DNA of 64,000 nt, taken from positions 1 to 64,000 of the forward strand of contig NZ_JAQFVF010000020.1 in NCBI RefSeq assembly GCF_027789125.1, read 5' to 3'. The notes beneath the pieces are model-generated. The model saw only the letters and a list, made by a program, of their open reading frames with translations, ran no database searches and was not told the origin of the DNA. Shown here in pieces: positions 18,094 through 27,157 of the stretch. How positions within the stretch are numbered: position 1 is the stretch's first letter; each line of letters opens with the position of its first letter. Position numbers and translations under genes: made by a program. Source of the stretch: Paenibacillus aestuarii (lineage in GTDB: Bacteria; Bacillota; Bacilli; Paenibacillales; NBRC-103111).

Positions 18094-19268
18094 GGCTGAG
18101 TGAGCTGATCCGCATGTCCATGCGCACGGTGTTGTCCAGCCCGCTGCGCACCTTTTTGACGATGCTGGGTGTCATTATCGGGGTAAGCTCGGTTGTGACG
18201 CTAGTGTCCATCGGACAAGGGACATCGGAGGCTATCGCCAAGCAGTATGAGAACATGGGGACGAATTTGCTGGTGGTCACAGCGAACGGAAACGGTCGTG
18301 CCACGCAGCTGGATTATAATGATTTAATGAATTTCGAAAATTTTCCCGAATTCAAAGCGATTGCGCCGACCATGACCAAGAGCGGGTCGAACATCAAATA
18401 TGATCGCACACAGGAGAAGTACACGGTACTCGGGACGAATGACCGTTACCTGGGCATCGTGAAATCAGATATCGATAAAGGGCGGAACCTTGCGCCGGCA
18501 GATATGGAGTTCCGCTCCAATGTTGCCATTTTGGGCAGCGAGGTGGCCAAAACGTTCTTCGGCACGTTGGACCCGGTCGGTGAAGATATCAATATCGATG
18601 GCGTCGTATTTACGGTCGTCGGCACGCTGCAGACGAAGGGCTCGAATATTAGCGGATCCTCCATCGATAGCACGATTATCGTACCATTGGAGTCAGCGCG
18701 CCGACAATTCAAGCTCGGTCAAATCCGCACGACCTATGTGGAAGCGCCGACCAAGGACGATATCTATAAGGCGCAGGAGACGATGAAGCAGTATTTGACC
18801 TACAAATTTAAAAGTGACACCGGCTTCGTGCTGACCAATCAGGATGAGCTGCTGAAGGCACGGACCGAAGCGACCAATACGCTTACGAATCAACTAGTGG
18901 CAGTCGCCTTGATTTCTTTGCTCGTCGGCGGCATCGGCATCATGAACATTATGCTCGTAACCGTCAGTGAACGGACCCGGGAGATCGGAATCCGCAAATC
19001 GATCGGCGCGAAGCGGAGAAATATTTTGCTGCAATTTCTAGTGGAAGCTGTCGTCATTAGCGGTTTGGGCGGGCTAATCGGCCTGTTGATCGGGATCGGC
19101 CTCTCGTATGCCTTGCCTTATTTCAGCCCTAAGCAAACGACGAAGCTTTCCCTGGACATCAGCTTGTACGCCTTTTTATTCTCTGTTCTTGTGGGTGTCA
19201 TATTTGGCCTATATCCAGCGAATAAAGCGTCCAAACTGCGTCCGATTGACGCGCTGCGCTTTGATTGA
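18090..19268 (+). CDS. MacB/FtsX-type ABC transporter permease
   Basis: 392-aa permease with one N-terminal helix (residues about 18-40, FLTMLGVIIGVSSVVTLVSIG). An extracytoplasmic MacB periplasmic-core domain of about 220 residues follows, then three C-terminal helices carrying GGIGIMNIMLVTVSERTREIGIRKSIGAKRR, the hallmark mechanotransmission segment. Coupled to the ATPase by an ATGA overlap. Members export or extract peptides, siderophores or lipoproteins; the Bacillus YknWXYZ relative protects against a peptide toxin. Confidence 0.93.
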   Translation: MRLSELIRMSMRTVLSSPLRTFLTMLGVIIGVSSVVTLVSIGQGTSEAIAKQYENMGTNLLVVTANGNGRATQLDYNDLMNFENFPEFKAIAPTMTKSGSNIKYDRTQEKYTVLGTNDRYLGIVKSDIDKGRNLAPADMEFRSNVAILGSEVAKTFFGTLDPVGEDINIDGVVFTVVGTLQTKGSNISGSSIDSTIIVPLESARRQFKLGQIRTTYVEAPTKDDIYKAQETMKQYLTYKFKSDTGFVLTNQDELLKARTEATNTLTNQLVAVALISLLVGGIGIMNIMLVTVSERTREIGIRKSIGAKRRNILLQFLVEAVVISGLGGLIGLLIGIGLSYALPYFSPKQTTKLSLDISLYAFLFSVLVGVIFGLYPANKASKLRPIDALRFD

Positions 19269-19290
19269 ACATTTATAGGAGGTACTTTCG

Positions 19291-21414
19291 ATGAAGCAAC
19301 AACGCACGATGAAAAGATTGCTCACCCGCGCTGGGATGCTGGTGACGGCGGCCGGCTTGCTGACGCTGCCGTTGGCAACCACGGCCTTGGCCGGAAAAGA
19401 AGGCGTGTTCCTCAGCGATTCGGTGTACTTCTCTTTGGATAAAGTGACGTTATCAGCCGGCGCTGATGACAGCTCGCTGCGATTTTCGCTGGATTTGAAC
19501 AATAGCAGCACGGATACGGTTGATTTTAACCAGTACGGTGTTAAAGTGATCGATAGCCAGGGCGTTTCCTATACGGCCAAGCTGACAGAAAAAACGGTTG
19601 CCCGAGTCAAGCCGAACGAGACGGGATCCTTTAAATTTTCGTCCAAAATTCCGACAAATCTGGACCCGAGCCAATTAAAGGTCGATATTTTTAAATGGGA
19701 TTACAATACCATGCAAGATATCGGCGCGCTCTCTGTTGAGAAAGCTGTCGGGGATGGGCAAGCCGTTCTCCAACAGGCTGTATTGAATTTGCAAGAGCTG
19801 GATACCACGCTCCCTGACGATGCGCTAGTGACGGCGGCACTTGGCAACAGCTATAAAGTGTACAAAGATGGCGTGTGGATCATTTATACGGATCTAGTCC
19901 TGGAAAATTTAGGTAGTACGACTTTGAAGCTGCCGGATGGGTTGGAATACAACTTGCAGGACAATAAAGGGCTGACTTACGGCGCGCAATTTGCCGATGG
20001 CACAGGCGTGTCTCTGCTGCCGCAGCAGCCGGTTAAAGTCACCATGCAGGCCGCCGTGCCGGCCACGCTGGACATGAGCCGCCTGACGCTGCTGTTCTCG
20101 CCGAAAGGCCAAGTGAAGACAACGGTGCTGGGCTCTTTGAACCTGACGAGCTCCTTTGTGAGCGGCAAAATCGGCGACAGCGTGAACTATCCGAAGACGG
20201 ACGCGGACGGGCTGGCGATTGCTACTTCGTGGGCAGCGGCATCGAAGCAGTCGGACGGCTTGCATTTGCAAGCCAATGTGACACTGACGAACAAAAGCGA
20301 CGAGATCGTGACGCTTCCCGATCTGTCCGCCTCGTTCCAGGCGCTGCGCGGCGGCGTCGCCGTCACATCGAGCGATAACGCGGTGCGCACGGCGTATTTG
20401 TCGCCGAACGAGTCGACAACGTTCCGCTTCTCTGGCGTGCTGCCGGCAGGGCTGAACACGGACGCGCTGCAGCTCGTCGTGTTGGAGAAGCCTGCTTCAG
20501 GCACTACGCAGCAGGGGACAGGCCAGACGAGCAGCGATAGCGGGTCCGGTGGGGCCGCTGCGTCTTCGAACAAAGCAGCGCTGCCGGTGATGGTCACGGC
20601 GCTGGCCGGAGCGGGCAGCGGCGGCGAGGTATCATCGTACACCGCTGCGCAGGCGTATACGATCGGCGAGCCGTTCCCGCTCTCGGGAACCGACCGGATC
20701 GATTCGAACCTCGATCTCTCCCTTGTGGAGCTGGGGATGAGCGAGAATTCCGATTTTGGCTACAAGACGGTTGTGGCCAAATACAAGCTGACGAATAAAG
20801 GCACGTCAACGGTGACGCTGCCGGACTTCCAGACCGACTTGACCAGCCCTGGCGGTTATACGTACTCAGGCGCCCGCCAATCGTCCGTCGCCAAAGATAT
20901 CGCTCCGAATACGAGCTATGTGCTGAGCTACTCCTACATGCTCCCGGATACGGAGAAAGGCGACCAGCTTGCGCTGAACCTGTACGATGCTAACCGTTTG
21001 GCGATGGGCTCTTATAAAACCGCCGTGCAGCCGATTCCGGCTGAAGGCGAGATGAGCTTGTATCCGTTCCTGATTACGTTAAATGACGCATCATTTAGCG
21101 CCACGTATAACCGCGATCAATCGTACGCCTACCGCATGCGGATGGATTTGGATTTGAAGCGGCAGGAGCAAGTGATTACGGATGCCAATTTCTCCCAGCT
21201 CCTATTTGAAGTTGTCGACTCGAAGGGACGTCTGCTGAGCTCTAAGGCATTCGCTTTCACCGGACTGGATAAAATTATGTCCGGCATCCAGTTTGTCGAC
21301 TTCGGCAATATCAAATCCGAGCAGCTTAACGACGATGTCAGCATTAATATGTACGAAGTCGTGGCAACGCCGAATGGCGACGCGAAGCGCTTGCTGCGGA
21401 CGATTGAGCCGTAA
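19291..21414 (+). CDS. Exported multi-repeat protein of the MacAB-like operon
   Basis: 707-aa secreted protein with a signal peptide (residues about 1-35, LTLPLATTALAG). It holds four imperfect repeats, starting near residues 60, 185, 325 and 500. Each has a beta-rich unit of the form N-x-(S/G)-(S/T)-x-(T/I)-V..(L)PD..., ...YTA..., ..(V)..(L)PN(E/T)...F.F(S)..(L)P. A Gln/Ser/Gly-rich linker lies at about 405-430. The repeats look like immunoglobulin-like/DUF4352-type sandwiches. Family not recognised with certainty. It starts after AGGAGG only 22 bases from the permease stop, so it belongs to the operon and may be a partner or substrate of the exporter. Confidence 0.75.
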   Translation: MKQQRTMKRLLTRAGMLVTAAGLLTLPLATTALAGKEGVFLSDSVYFSLDKVTLSAGADDSSLRFSLDLNNSSTDTVDFNQYGVKVIDSQGVSYTAKLTEKTVARVKPNETGSFKFSSKIPTNLDPSQLKVDIFKWDYNTMQDIGALSVEKAVGDGQAVLQQAVLNLQELDTTLPDDALVTAALGNSYKVYKDGVWIIYTDLVLENLGSTTLKLPDGLEYNLQDNKGLTYGAQFADGTGVSLLPQQPVKVTMQAAVPATLDMSRLTLLFSPKGQVKTTVLGSLNLTSSFVSGKIGDSVNYPKTDADGLAIATSWAAASKQSDGLHLQANVTLTNKSDEIVTLPDLSASFQALRGGVAVTSSDNAVRTAYLSPNESTTFRFSGVLPAGLNTDALQLVVLEKPASGTTQQGTGQTSSDSGSGGAAASSNKAALPVMVTALAGAGSGGEVSSYTAAQAYTIGEPFPLSGTDRIDSNLDLSLVELGMSENSDFGYKTVVAKYKLTNKGTSTVTLPDFQTDLTSPGGYTYSGARQSSVAKDIAPNTSYVLSYSYMLPDTEKGDQLALNLYDANRLAMGSYKTAVQPIPAEGEMSLYPFLITLNDASFSATYNRDQSYAYRMRMDLDLKRQEQVITDANFSQLLFEVVDSKGRLLSSKAFAFTGLDKIMSGIQFVDFGNIKSEQLNDDVSINMYEVVATPNGDAKRLLRTIEP

Positions 21415-21417
21415 AAA

Positions 21418-21460
21418 AGAGGCTGCCCTCTGTCCATAATGGACGAAGGGCAGCCTTTTC
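21418..21460 (+). terminator. Terminator of the MacAB-like operon
   Basis: AGGCTGCCCT..GTCC and GGAC..AGGGCAGCCT form a long stem followed by TTTTC, directly after the stop codon of the 707-aa protein. Confidence 0.85.
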
Positions 21461-21611
21461 TGGAAAACCCTCGACCGGGTCACGGGTCGCTATACAGCAC
21501 GTTGCGCCAAGTGGTTGCGAGGCTATAAACGCGTCAGATTAGGTGATGTGCAGCGTAGATTGGGCGGAACCGACGCAGTCCAACACTTATCCGGCTCTAT
21601 ATCAGGATAAA

Positions 21612-21652
21612 AGCAAAGGAGCTAAGCGCCAGCAGGCACTTAGCTCCTTATT
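21612..21652 (-). terminator. Terminator of the carbonic anhydrase gene
   Basis: On the - strand AAGGAGCTAAGTGC pairs with GCGCTTAGCTCCTT, followed by TGCTTTTATC. The roughly 150 bases between this and the convergent terminator at 21460 hold nothing I can assign. Confidence 0.8.
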
Positions 21653-21654
21653 AT

Positions 21655-22221
21655 TTATTTCACCGCATACCCATCGTCAATCAAGTCCAAGCGACCCGTC
21701 TCCGGATCGATAATGAGTCCGTGTACCGGCAAGTTCTTTGGCAGCAAAGGGTGGTTGCGAATTACGTTCACGCTGTGCTCGATGCCTTCGCGCACATGGT
21801 TGAAGCCGGTGAGCCAGCTCGACAAGTTGATGCCGGCGTGATCTAACGTTTCGATAACGTCATTCGATACGCCACGTGCTTTGGCCTTTGAAAGTACGTT
21901 ATCGGAGTTGAGGCCGGTCATCCCGCAATCGTAGTGGCCGACGACGAACACTTCGTCCGCGCCCAGCTCATAGACAGCCACGATAATGCTTCGCATCACA
22001 CTGCCGAAGGGGTGCGAGACAATCGCTCCCGCGTCTTTGATCACTTTGGCATCGCCGTTGCTTAAATGCATCGCTTTCGGCAGCAGCTCCGTGAGTCGCG
22101 TATCCATGCAAGTGAGAACAACCATCCGTTTATCCGGAAATTTGGTTGTCAAAAATTCTTTGTATTGTTGTGCTTCTACAAATTGCTGATTATGATCCAG
22201 TATTTCAGTGAGTAAAGTCAT
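21655..22221 (-). CDS. Beta-class carbonic anhydrase
   Basis: 188-aa zinc enzyme interconverting CO2 and bicarbonate. Metal ligands are visible as CMDTR (Cys, Asp) near residue 38 and HYDCGM (His, Cys) near residue 98, the beta-class set. The start chosen (MTLLTEILDHN) has a GGAGGG site six bases upstream; a longer in-frame ORF runs 18 codons further without such a site. It lies 60 bases downstream of the HesB-like gene on the same strand and is probably co-transcribed with it. Confidence 0.92.
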   Translation of the reverse strand: MTLLTEILDHNQQFVEAQQYKEFLTTKFPDKRMVVLTCMDTRLTELLPKAMHLSNGDAKVIKDAGAIVSHPFGSVMRSIIVAVYELGADEVFVVGHYDCGMTGLNSDNVLSKAKARGVSNDVIETLDHAGINLSSWLTGFNHVREGIEHSVNVIRNHPLLPKNLPVHGLIIDPETGRLDLIDDGYAVK

Positions 22222-22280
22222 GGTATTCCCTCCAAACCGATTTGTATAGTTGGTGTAAGTATGCGCATTGCTCATCTTCG

Positions 22281-22604
22281 TTATCTTTTGTCTACCAAAG
22301 CCATATGCGCATTGTAAATCTGACTATTACTCTTAAGTATATAAGATTTGGAGGAATCCTGATAGTCTAACTTCATCTGATCTTCGAAGAAAATCTCATC
22401 CTTCGCTTTATAGATCAGCTTCAGAGGCTCAGACTCCGCCTGGATTTCACCTCCAGCGGCTTCACCCACCAGCCATAGCGTCGGCACACCGTTCACGGAG
22501 CAGCCGCAGCCTTCGGTGTCGAACACGAGCTTAATCAGCGTATTTCCATCCTCAAGGAATGGTTGTAATTTAGCTATAGCAGCATCTGTACATGTAATTT
22601 TCAT
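22281..22604 (-). CDS. HesB/IscA-fold protein (YqkB-like)
   Basis: 107-aa protein starting MKITCTDAAIAKLQPFL, with the GCGCSVNG segment near residue 32 and a C-terminal beta-rich half. This matches the iron-sulfur cluster biosynthesis-like family typified by Bacillus YqkB. It lacks the full three-cysteine arrangement of A-type Fe-S carriers (no C-terminal CxC), so a direct scaffold role is doubtful. It is the first gene of a two-gene - strand unit with carbonic anhydrase. Confidence 0.8.
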   Translation of the reverse strand: MKITCTDAAIAKLQPFLEDGNTLIKLVFDTEGCGCSVNGVPTLWLVGEAAGGEIQAESEPLKLIYKAKDEIFFEDQMKLDYQDSSKSYILKSNSQIYNAHMALVDKR

Positions 22605-22735
22605 AAAAAAGACTCCTTTGCTATTCAGAGAAAAATAAATTCCTATTCATTATAGTATCATACCTGCGCATAAATTTGATTCTGTGCAATGGACGAAGTA
22701 TGATGAATTCAGAAACTTTTGGAAGGAGACTGAGC

Positions 22736-24262
22736 ATGAGCGTAAGCGTTCAAGAGAATCAAGCGAAGCTGGAAGCATTTAAAGCCTATGTGCGCAAAAT
22801 GAAGCAGTACGAAGAGGCGATTTCCTTAATTTATTGGGATATGCGCACCGGCGCTCCCAAGAAAGGGATTGAAACCCGCTCGGAAGTCGTTGGCGAACTT
22901 TCGACCGAAGTGTTCCGCATGGCTACATCGGAAGAAATGGGCAACTATTTGCAAGTCCTCCATCAGCCGGAACAATTGGAGCAGATGGATGAGATTTCCC
23001 GTAAAATGGTGCTCGAATGCAAGAAGGAATATGATCGCAGTAAAAAAATTCCGGCTGACAAGTATCAAGCCTATGTCGTGTTGACGTCGCAGTCGGAATC
23101 CGCTTGGGAAGATGCAAAGCATACGTCGAATTGGACGATGTTCCAGCCGTATTTGGAGAAAATTGTGGCTGCCAACAAGGAATTCATTGAGCTTTGGGGC
23201 TATGAAGGCAATAAATATAACACCTTGCTCGATATGTATGAGCCTGGAATGACTGTGGAGAAGCTGGATGAAGTATTTGGCGCGCTGCGCGACAAAGTCG
23301 TTCCGCTGCTGCAGAAGATTCAAGCTTCGCCGAACCAGCCGAACCGTGATTTCTTGGATCAGCAGTACGAGATCAGCAAGCAAAAGCAATTCTCGTTATC
23401 CATCTTAAAACAGATGAAATATGATTTTGACGCCGGCCGCTTGGATGAAACCGTCCATCCGTTCGCAACCGCATTGAACCCGGGTGATGTGCGCATTACA
23501 ACCCGTTACTTGCCTAACGATATCACATCTGCGCTGTTCGGAACGATCCATGAAGGCGGTCATGCGCTGTATGAACAGAACATTTCCAAAGATTTGGTCG
23601 GAACGAATTTGTGCACAGGCACGTCCATGGGCATTCATGAGTCGCAATCCCGCTTCTGGGAGAATGTGATTGGACGCAGCAAGCAATTCTGGAACCGCTA
23701 TTATGGGGAGCTGCAACAGACATTCAGCGGGCAGATCGATGACATCGACGTTGACACGTTCTACAAAGCGATCAACCACATCGAGCCTTCACTCATTCGC
23801 ATCGAAGCAGACGAGTTGACGTACAATTTCCATATTATGATTCGCTATGAATTGGAAAAAGCGTTGATTAACGGCACGCTTGAGGTAGCTGATCTTCCGG
23901 AAGCGTGGAACGCCAAATATGAAGAATATTTGGGCATTCGTCCTAGCAATGACGGCGAAGGCGTCCTTCAGGACGTACATTGGGCCGGCGGCTCGTTCGG
24001 CTATTTCCCATCGTATTCGCTCGGTAATATGTATGCGGCGCAGTTTACGAATACGCTGCGCCAAGAGCTGCCGCAATTTGAAAGCCTCATTGAATCTGGC
24101 AACCTGGAGCCGATCAAAGAATGGCTGACCGAGAAGATTTATCAATATGGCAAGCTGCAAACGCCTAATGAAATCGTGAAGCGGGTAACCGGCGAAGAGC
24201 TGAATCCGGACTACTTGGTTCAATATTTGGAAGATAAGTACAAAGCGGTATACGGTATCTAA
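22736..24262 (+). CDS. M32 family metallocarboxypeptidase (Taq type)
   Basis: 508-aa cytoplasmic zinc carboxypeptidase that removes C-terminal residues from peptides. The active-site motif is HEGGH in GTIHEGGHALYEQN (about residue 265), with the third ligand Glu in GIHESQSRFWEN about 30 residues later, both typical of M32. The start was set at the ATG following GGAAGGAGA; an upstream in-frame ATG 20 codons earlier has no ribosome site. Length fits the family (about 500 aa). Confidence 0.93.
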   Translation: MSVSVQENQAKLEAFKAYVRKMKQYEEAISLIYWDMRTGAPKKGIETRSEVVGELSTEVFRMATSEEMGNYLQVLHQPEQLEQMDEISRKMVLECKKEYDRSKKIPADKYQAYVVLTSQSESAWEDAKHTSNWTMFQPYLEKIVAANKEFIELWGYEGNKYNTLLDMYEPGMTVEKLDEVFGALRDKVVPLLQKIQASPNQPNRDFLDQQYEISKQKQFSLSILKQMKYDFDAGRLDETVHPFATALNPGDVRITTRYLPNDITSALFGTIHEGGHALYEQNISKDLVGTNLCTGTSMGIHESQSRFWENVIGRSKQFWNRYYGELQQTFSGQIDDIDVDTFYKAINHIEPSLIRIEADELTYNFHIMIRYELEKALINGTLEVADLPEAWNAKYEEYLGIRPSNDGEGVLQDVHWAGGSFGYFPSYSLGNMYAAQFTNTLRQELPQFESLIESGNLEPIKEWLTEKIYQYGKLQTPNEIVKRVTGEELNPDYLVQYLEDKYKAVYGI

Positions 24263-24273
24263 AGCAAGCGATA

Positions 24274-24324
24274 AACATCACGTGACCAATGGCGTGTCCT
24301 TTGGTTAGACGTGATGTTTTTTTG
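24274..24324 (+). terminator. Terminator after the M32 carboxypeptidase
   Basis: ACATCACGT pairs with ACGTGATGT around an inner CCAA/TTGG stem, followed by seven T residues. Confidence 0.9.
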
Positions 24325-24419
24325 TGCAGCGGAAAGCACTCGAATCCGTTTCCACGCATTAACAGTCATTTGGGCTCCTGCATAGGATACTGTACTTACA
24401 TCTATAGGAGGTACGCCAA

Positions 24420-25433
24420 ATGAGTATCCGCAAAATGGGAGCCTGCGGGCTATCCGTCGTATTACTGTTCAGCATCCTGCTGTCTGCTTGCGGCACGACA
24501 AAGCAAGAAGCAACGAAAGTCCGCATCGGCGAAGTGACGCGTTCTTTATTTTACGCGCCAGAATATGTGGCGCTTTCACAAGGTTTTTTCAAGGATGAGG
24601 GGCTCGACGTCGAGCTGACGACAACGCCTGGCGGCGATAAAACGATGACAGCGTTGCTGTCGAACGGGATTGATGTCGCGTTAGTCGGTTCAGAAACGTC
24701 GATCTACGTATCGCAACAAGGCTCGGACGATCCAGTCATCAACTTTGCGCAGCTTACGCAAACGGACGGCACTTTCCTGGTCGCGCGCAAGAAAGTCGAT
24801 AATTTCGATTGGAATTCACTCAAAGGATCCGTATTCCTCGGCCAGCGCAAAGGCGGCATGCCGCAAATGGCCGGCGAATTCACGCTGAAGAAGCACAACA
24901 TCAATCCGCAAAAAGATTTGCAATTAATTCAAAACGTGGACTTTGCCAACATTGTGTCCGCCTATTCTTCAGGCACTGGCGAGTATGTGCAGCTGTTTGA
25001 ACCGCAAGCCTCCATTGTGGAAAAAGAAGGAAAAGGCTATGTTCTGGCTTCCTTTGGAGTCGAGAGCGGGCATTTGCCATACACCGTTTTCATGACCAAG
25101 AAGAGCTATATGGATAAAAATCCAGGTACGGTGCAAAAGTTCACCAATGCCATCCAACGCGCGCAAAATTGGGTGCAGGCAAAAAGTGTGGATGAAATCG
25201 CCAATGCCGTGCTCCCTTACTTTAGCGATACGGACATTGAAATCGTCAAAAGCGTAATTAAGCGCTATAAAGATCAAGGCTCCTTTGCGACAGATCCGAT
25301 CGTGGATGAACAAGAATGGAACAACTTGCTGGATGTCATGACGACTGCCGGTGAATTGAAGGAAAAAGTCGAGTGGAAGAAACTGGTGGATAACTCGTTC
25401 GCGGAAAAAGCAAAGAGCAATGTGAAGCCGTAA
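24420..25433 (+). CDS. NMT1/SsuA-type ABC transporter binding lipoprotein
   Basis: 337-aa lipoprotein (lipobox LLSAC, Cys near residue 24). The mature part matches the NMT1/THI5-like periplasmic-binding fold: FYAPEYVALSQGFFKDEGLDVEL near residues 41-63 and GGDKTMTALLSNGIDVALVGSE after it. Members bind thiamine precursors, sulfonates, nitrate or pyrimidines. No THI-box or other riboswitch is visible upstream, so the ligand is unassigned. Ribosome site AGGAGGT. First gene of a three-gene importer. Confidence 0.9.
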   Translation: MSIRKMGACGLSVVLLFSILLSACGTTKQEATKVRIGEVTRSLFYAPEYVALSQGFFKDEGLDVELTTTPGGDKTMTALLSNGIDVALVGSETSIYVSQQGSDDPVINFAQLTQTDGTFLVARKKVDNFDWNSLKGSVFLGQRKGGMPQMAGEFTLKKHNINPQKDLQLIQNVDFANIVSAYSSGTGEYVQLFEPQASIVEKEGKGYVLASFGVESGHLPYTVFMTKKSYMDKNPGTVQKFTNAIQRAQNWVQAKSVDEIANAVLPYFSDTDIEIVKSVIKRYKDQGSFATDPIVDEQEWNNLLDVMTTAGELKEKVEWKKLVDNSFAEKAKSNVKP

Positions 25434-25475
25434 GCTGGTGTTCCGGCAATGTGGATCAGGAAGGGAGTGAGCGCC

Positions 25476-26255
25476 ATGAACGAGGCGGTAAAAGTGGATG
25501 ATGTAACCCAAGTGTACGTAACGGAACAGCGGGCGACGTTGGCCATCCAGCAGATGAGTTTCGCTATTCACCGCGGCGAGTTCGTCAGTCTGATCGGTCC
25601 GAGCGGCTGCGGCAAAACGACCGTATTGTCCATCATTGCCGGTTTAATCGCGCCGACGGTAGGTACGGTTCAAGTGGCAGGTGAGACGGTGCGGGGGCCA
25701 TCTACGCGCGTGGGGTATATGCTGCAGCAGGATTACCTGTTTCCTTGGCGGACCATTGCGGATAATGCTGCGATCGGATTGGAAATCTCCGGCACCTTAA
25801 GCAAGGAGAAGAAGGAGGAAGTGCTCCATTTGCTGGACGAAATGGGACTGCTTCGCTTCAAGGACTATTATCCGGCGCAGCTGTCCGGAGGCATGCGGCA
25901 GCGCGTCGCTCTGGTGCGGACACTCGCTACCGACCCGGAAATTTTGCTGCTCGATGAGCCATTCTCCGCGCTCGATTACCAGACCAAGCTGCAGCTGGAG
26001 GACTTGGTCGTGGAGACGCTGCGCGCCAAGCGGAAGACAGCGCTGCTCGTCACGCACGATATATCCGAAGCGATCGCGATGAGTGATCGCGTCATCGTAT
26101 TAGAACCGAATCCCGGACGGATACGCAAGCAATTCGAAGTGCCCACTGCCATTCGCGATCCCTTGCCGTTCGTAGCGCGGGAGCAGCCAGGCTTTAATGC
26201 GCTATTCCGGGATATTTGGCAGGAGTTTGGAGGCGATACGGATGCCGAATCATAA
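25476..26255 (+). CDS. ABC transporter ATP-binding protein (SsuB/TauB type)
   Basis: 259-aa ATPase. Walker [10 protein letters not shown] (residue about 40), Q-loop [13 protein letters not shown], signature [15 protein letters not shown], Walker [13 protein letters not shown], switch LVTHDI. The FPWRT Q-loop form is typical of nitrate/sulfonate/thiamine-precursor importers. The start follows AAGGGAGTGA. The end overlaps the permease start by 14 bases. Confidence 0.93.
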   Translation: MNEAVKVDDVTQVYVTEQRATLAIQQMSFAIHRGEFVSLIGPSGCGKTTVLSIIAGLIAPTVGTVQVAGETVRGPSTRVGYMLQQDYLFPWRTIADNAAIGLEISGTLSKEKKEEVLHLLDEMGLLRFKDYYPAQLSGGMRQRVALVRTLATDPEILLLDEPFSALDYQTKLQLEDLVVETLRAKRKTALLVTHDISEAIAMSDRVIVLEPNPGRIRKQFEVPTAIRDPLPFVAREQPGFNALFRDIWQEFGGDTDAES

Positions 26256-27087
26256 AGTGGAGATGCCGCAGGCAGAGCTGCAGTCCGCTCAGCAGCTTTC
26301 GCAAAGCGTGCATCGGCAGTTCCTGACCGGCCTGAAGAAAGAAACAAGACATGTCCGCGTGACGCAGATCGTCATTTTAATCGCCTTTTTTGCCTTATGG
26401 GAGGTAGCTGGGCGGTTGAAATGGGTGGACGTCCTCTTGTTCAGCTACCCGTCCAAAGTATTTAGTTTGCTGTGGACGAAGCTGCTGGACGGCTCCCTGC
26501 TGCCTCATGTAGGGGCAACCGTGCTGGAAACGATCGTCGGCTTTGCGCTCGGCACCTTGTTCGGCACCGCCCTCGCCGTGATCATTTGGTGGTCGCCTTT
26601 TTTATCGCGCGTGCTGGATCCGTATATCGTCGTTCTGAACAGTATGCCCAAAGTGGCGCTCGGCCCGCTGTTTATCGTCGGTCTCGGCCCCGGGCTGCTG
26701 TCCATTATCGCGACGACGCTTTCGATCACTGTCATTATTACGACACTTGTCGTCTATGGCAGCTTTAAAGAGGTTGACGCCAACTATGTGAAAGTCGTAA
26801 ACGTGTTTGGGGGCAACAAGCGCAAAGTGTTTCAAAAGGTGATTTTACCGGCTTCGTTTCCGGCCATTGTGGCCACATTAAAGGTCAATGTCGGCCTGGC
26901 ATGGGTCGGCGTCATTGTCGGCGAATTTCTCGTTTCGCAAATCGGGCTCGGGTATCTCATCATTTATGGGTTTCAAGTGTTCAATTTCACGTTGGTGATT
27001 TCCACGCTGATCGTCATCGCGATTGTCGCGACCCTGATGTACCAAGGCGTATCTGTACTGGAGAAAAAAATTACAAAGCATCGGTAA
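26242..27087 (+). CDS. ABC transporter permease (SsuC/ThiX type)
   Basis: 281-aa permease with about six membrane helices. The coupling loop reads [24 protein letters not shown] (about residues 186-209), the form found in SsuC/TauC/NrtB relatives, and [13 protein letters not shown] lies before it. Start chosen at MPNHKVEM with GGAGG eight bases upstream. Completes the binding protein-ATPase-permease set; substrate not identifiable from sequence. Confidence 0.92.
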   Translation: MPNHKVEMPQAELQSAQQLSQSVHRQFLTGLKKETRHVRVTQIVILIAFFALWEVAGRLKWVDVLLFSYPSKVFSLLWTKLLDGSLLPHVGATVLETIVGFALGTLFGTALAVIIWWSPFLSRVLDPYIVVLNSMPKVALGPLFIVGLGPGLLSIIATTLSITVIITTLVVYGSFKEVDANYVKVVNVFGGNKRKVFQKVILPASFPAIVATLKVNVGLAWVGVIVGEFLVSQIGLGYLIIYGFQVFNFTLVISTLIVIAIVATLMYQGVSVLEKKITKHR

Positions 27088-27157
27088 TACTTGCCAACAA
27101 GCGCGATAAAATGAAATAATAGCCCATAGTTAATCCAGTTAAAAAGGTGGAATCGCT

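Noticed and set aside
24325-24419. TPP riboswitch before the NMT1-type transporter
   Set aside because: No CUGAGA-type THI-box core is present in this short leader.
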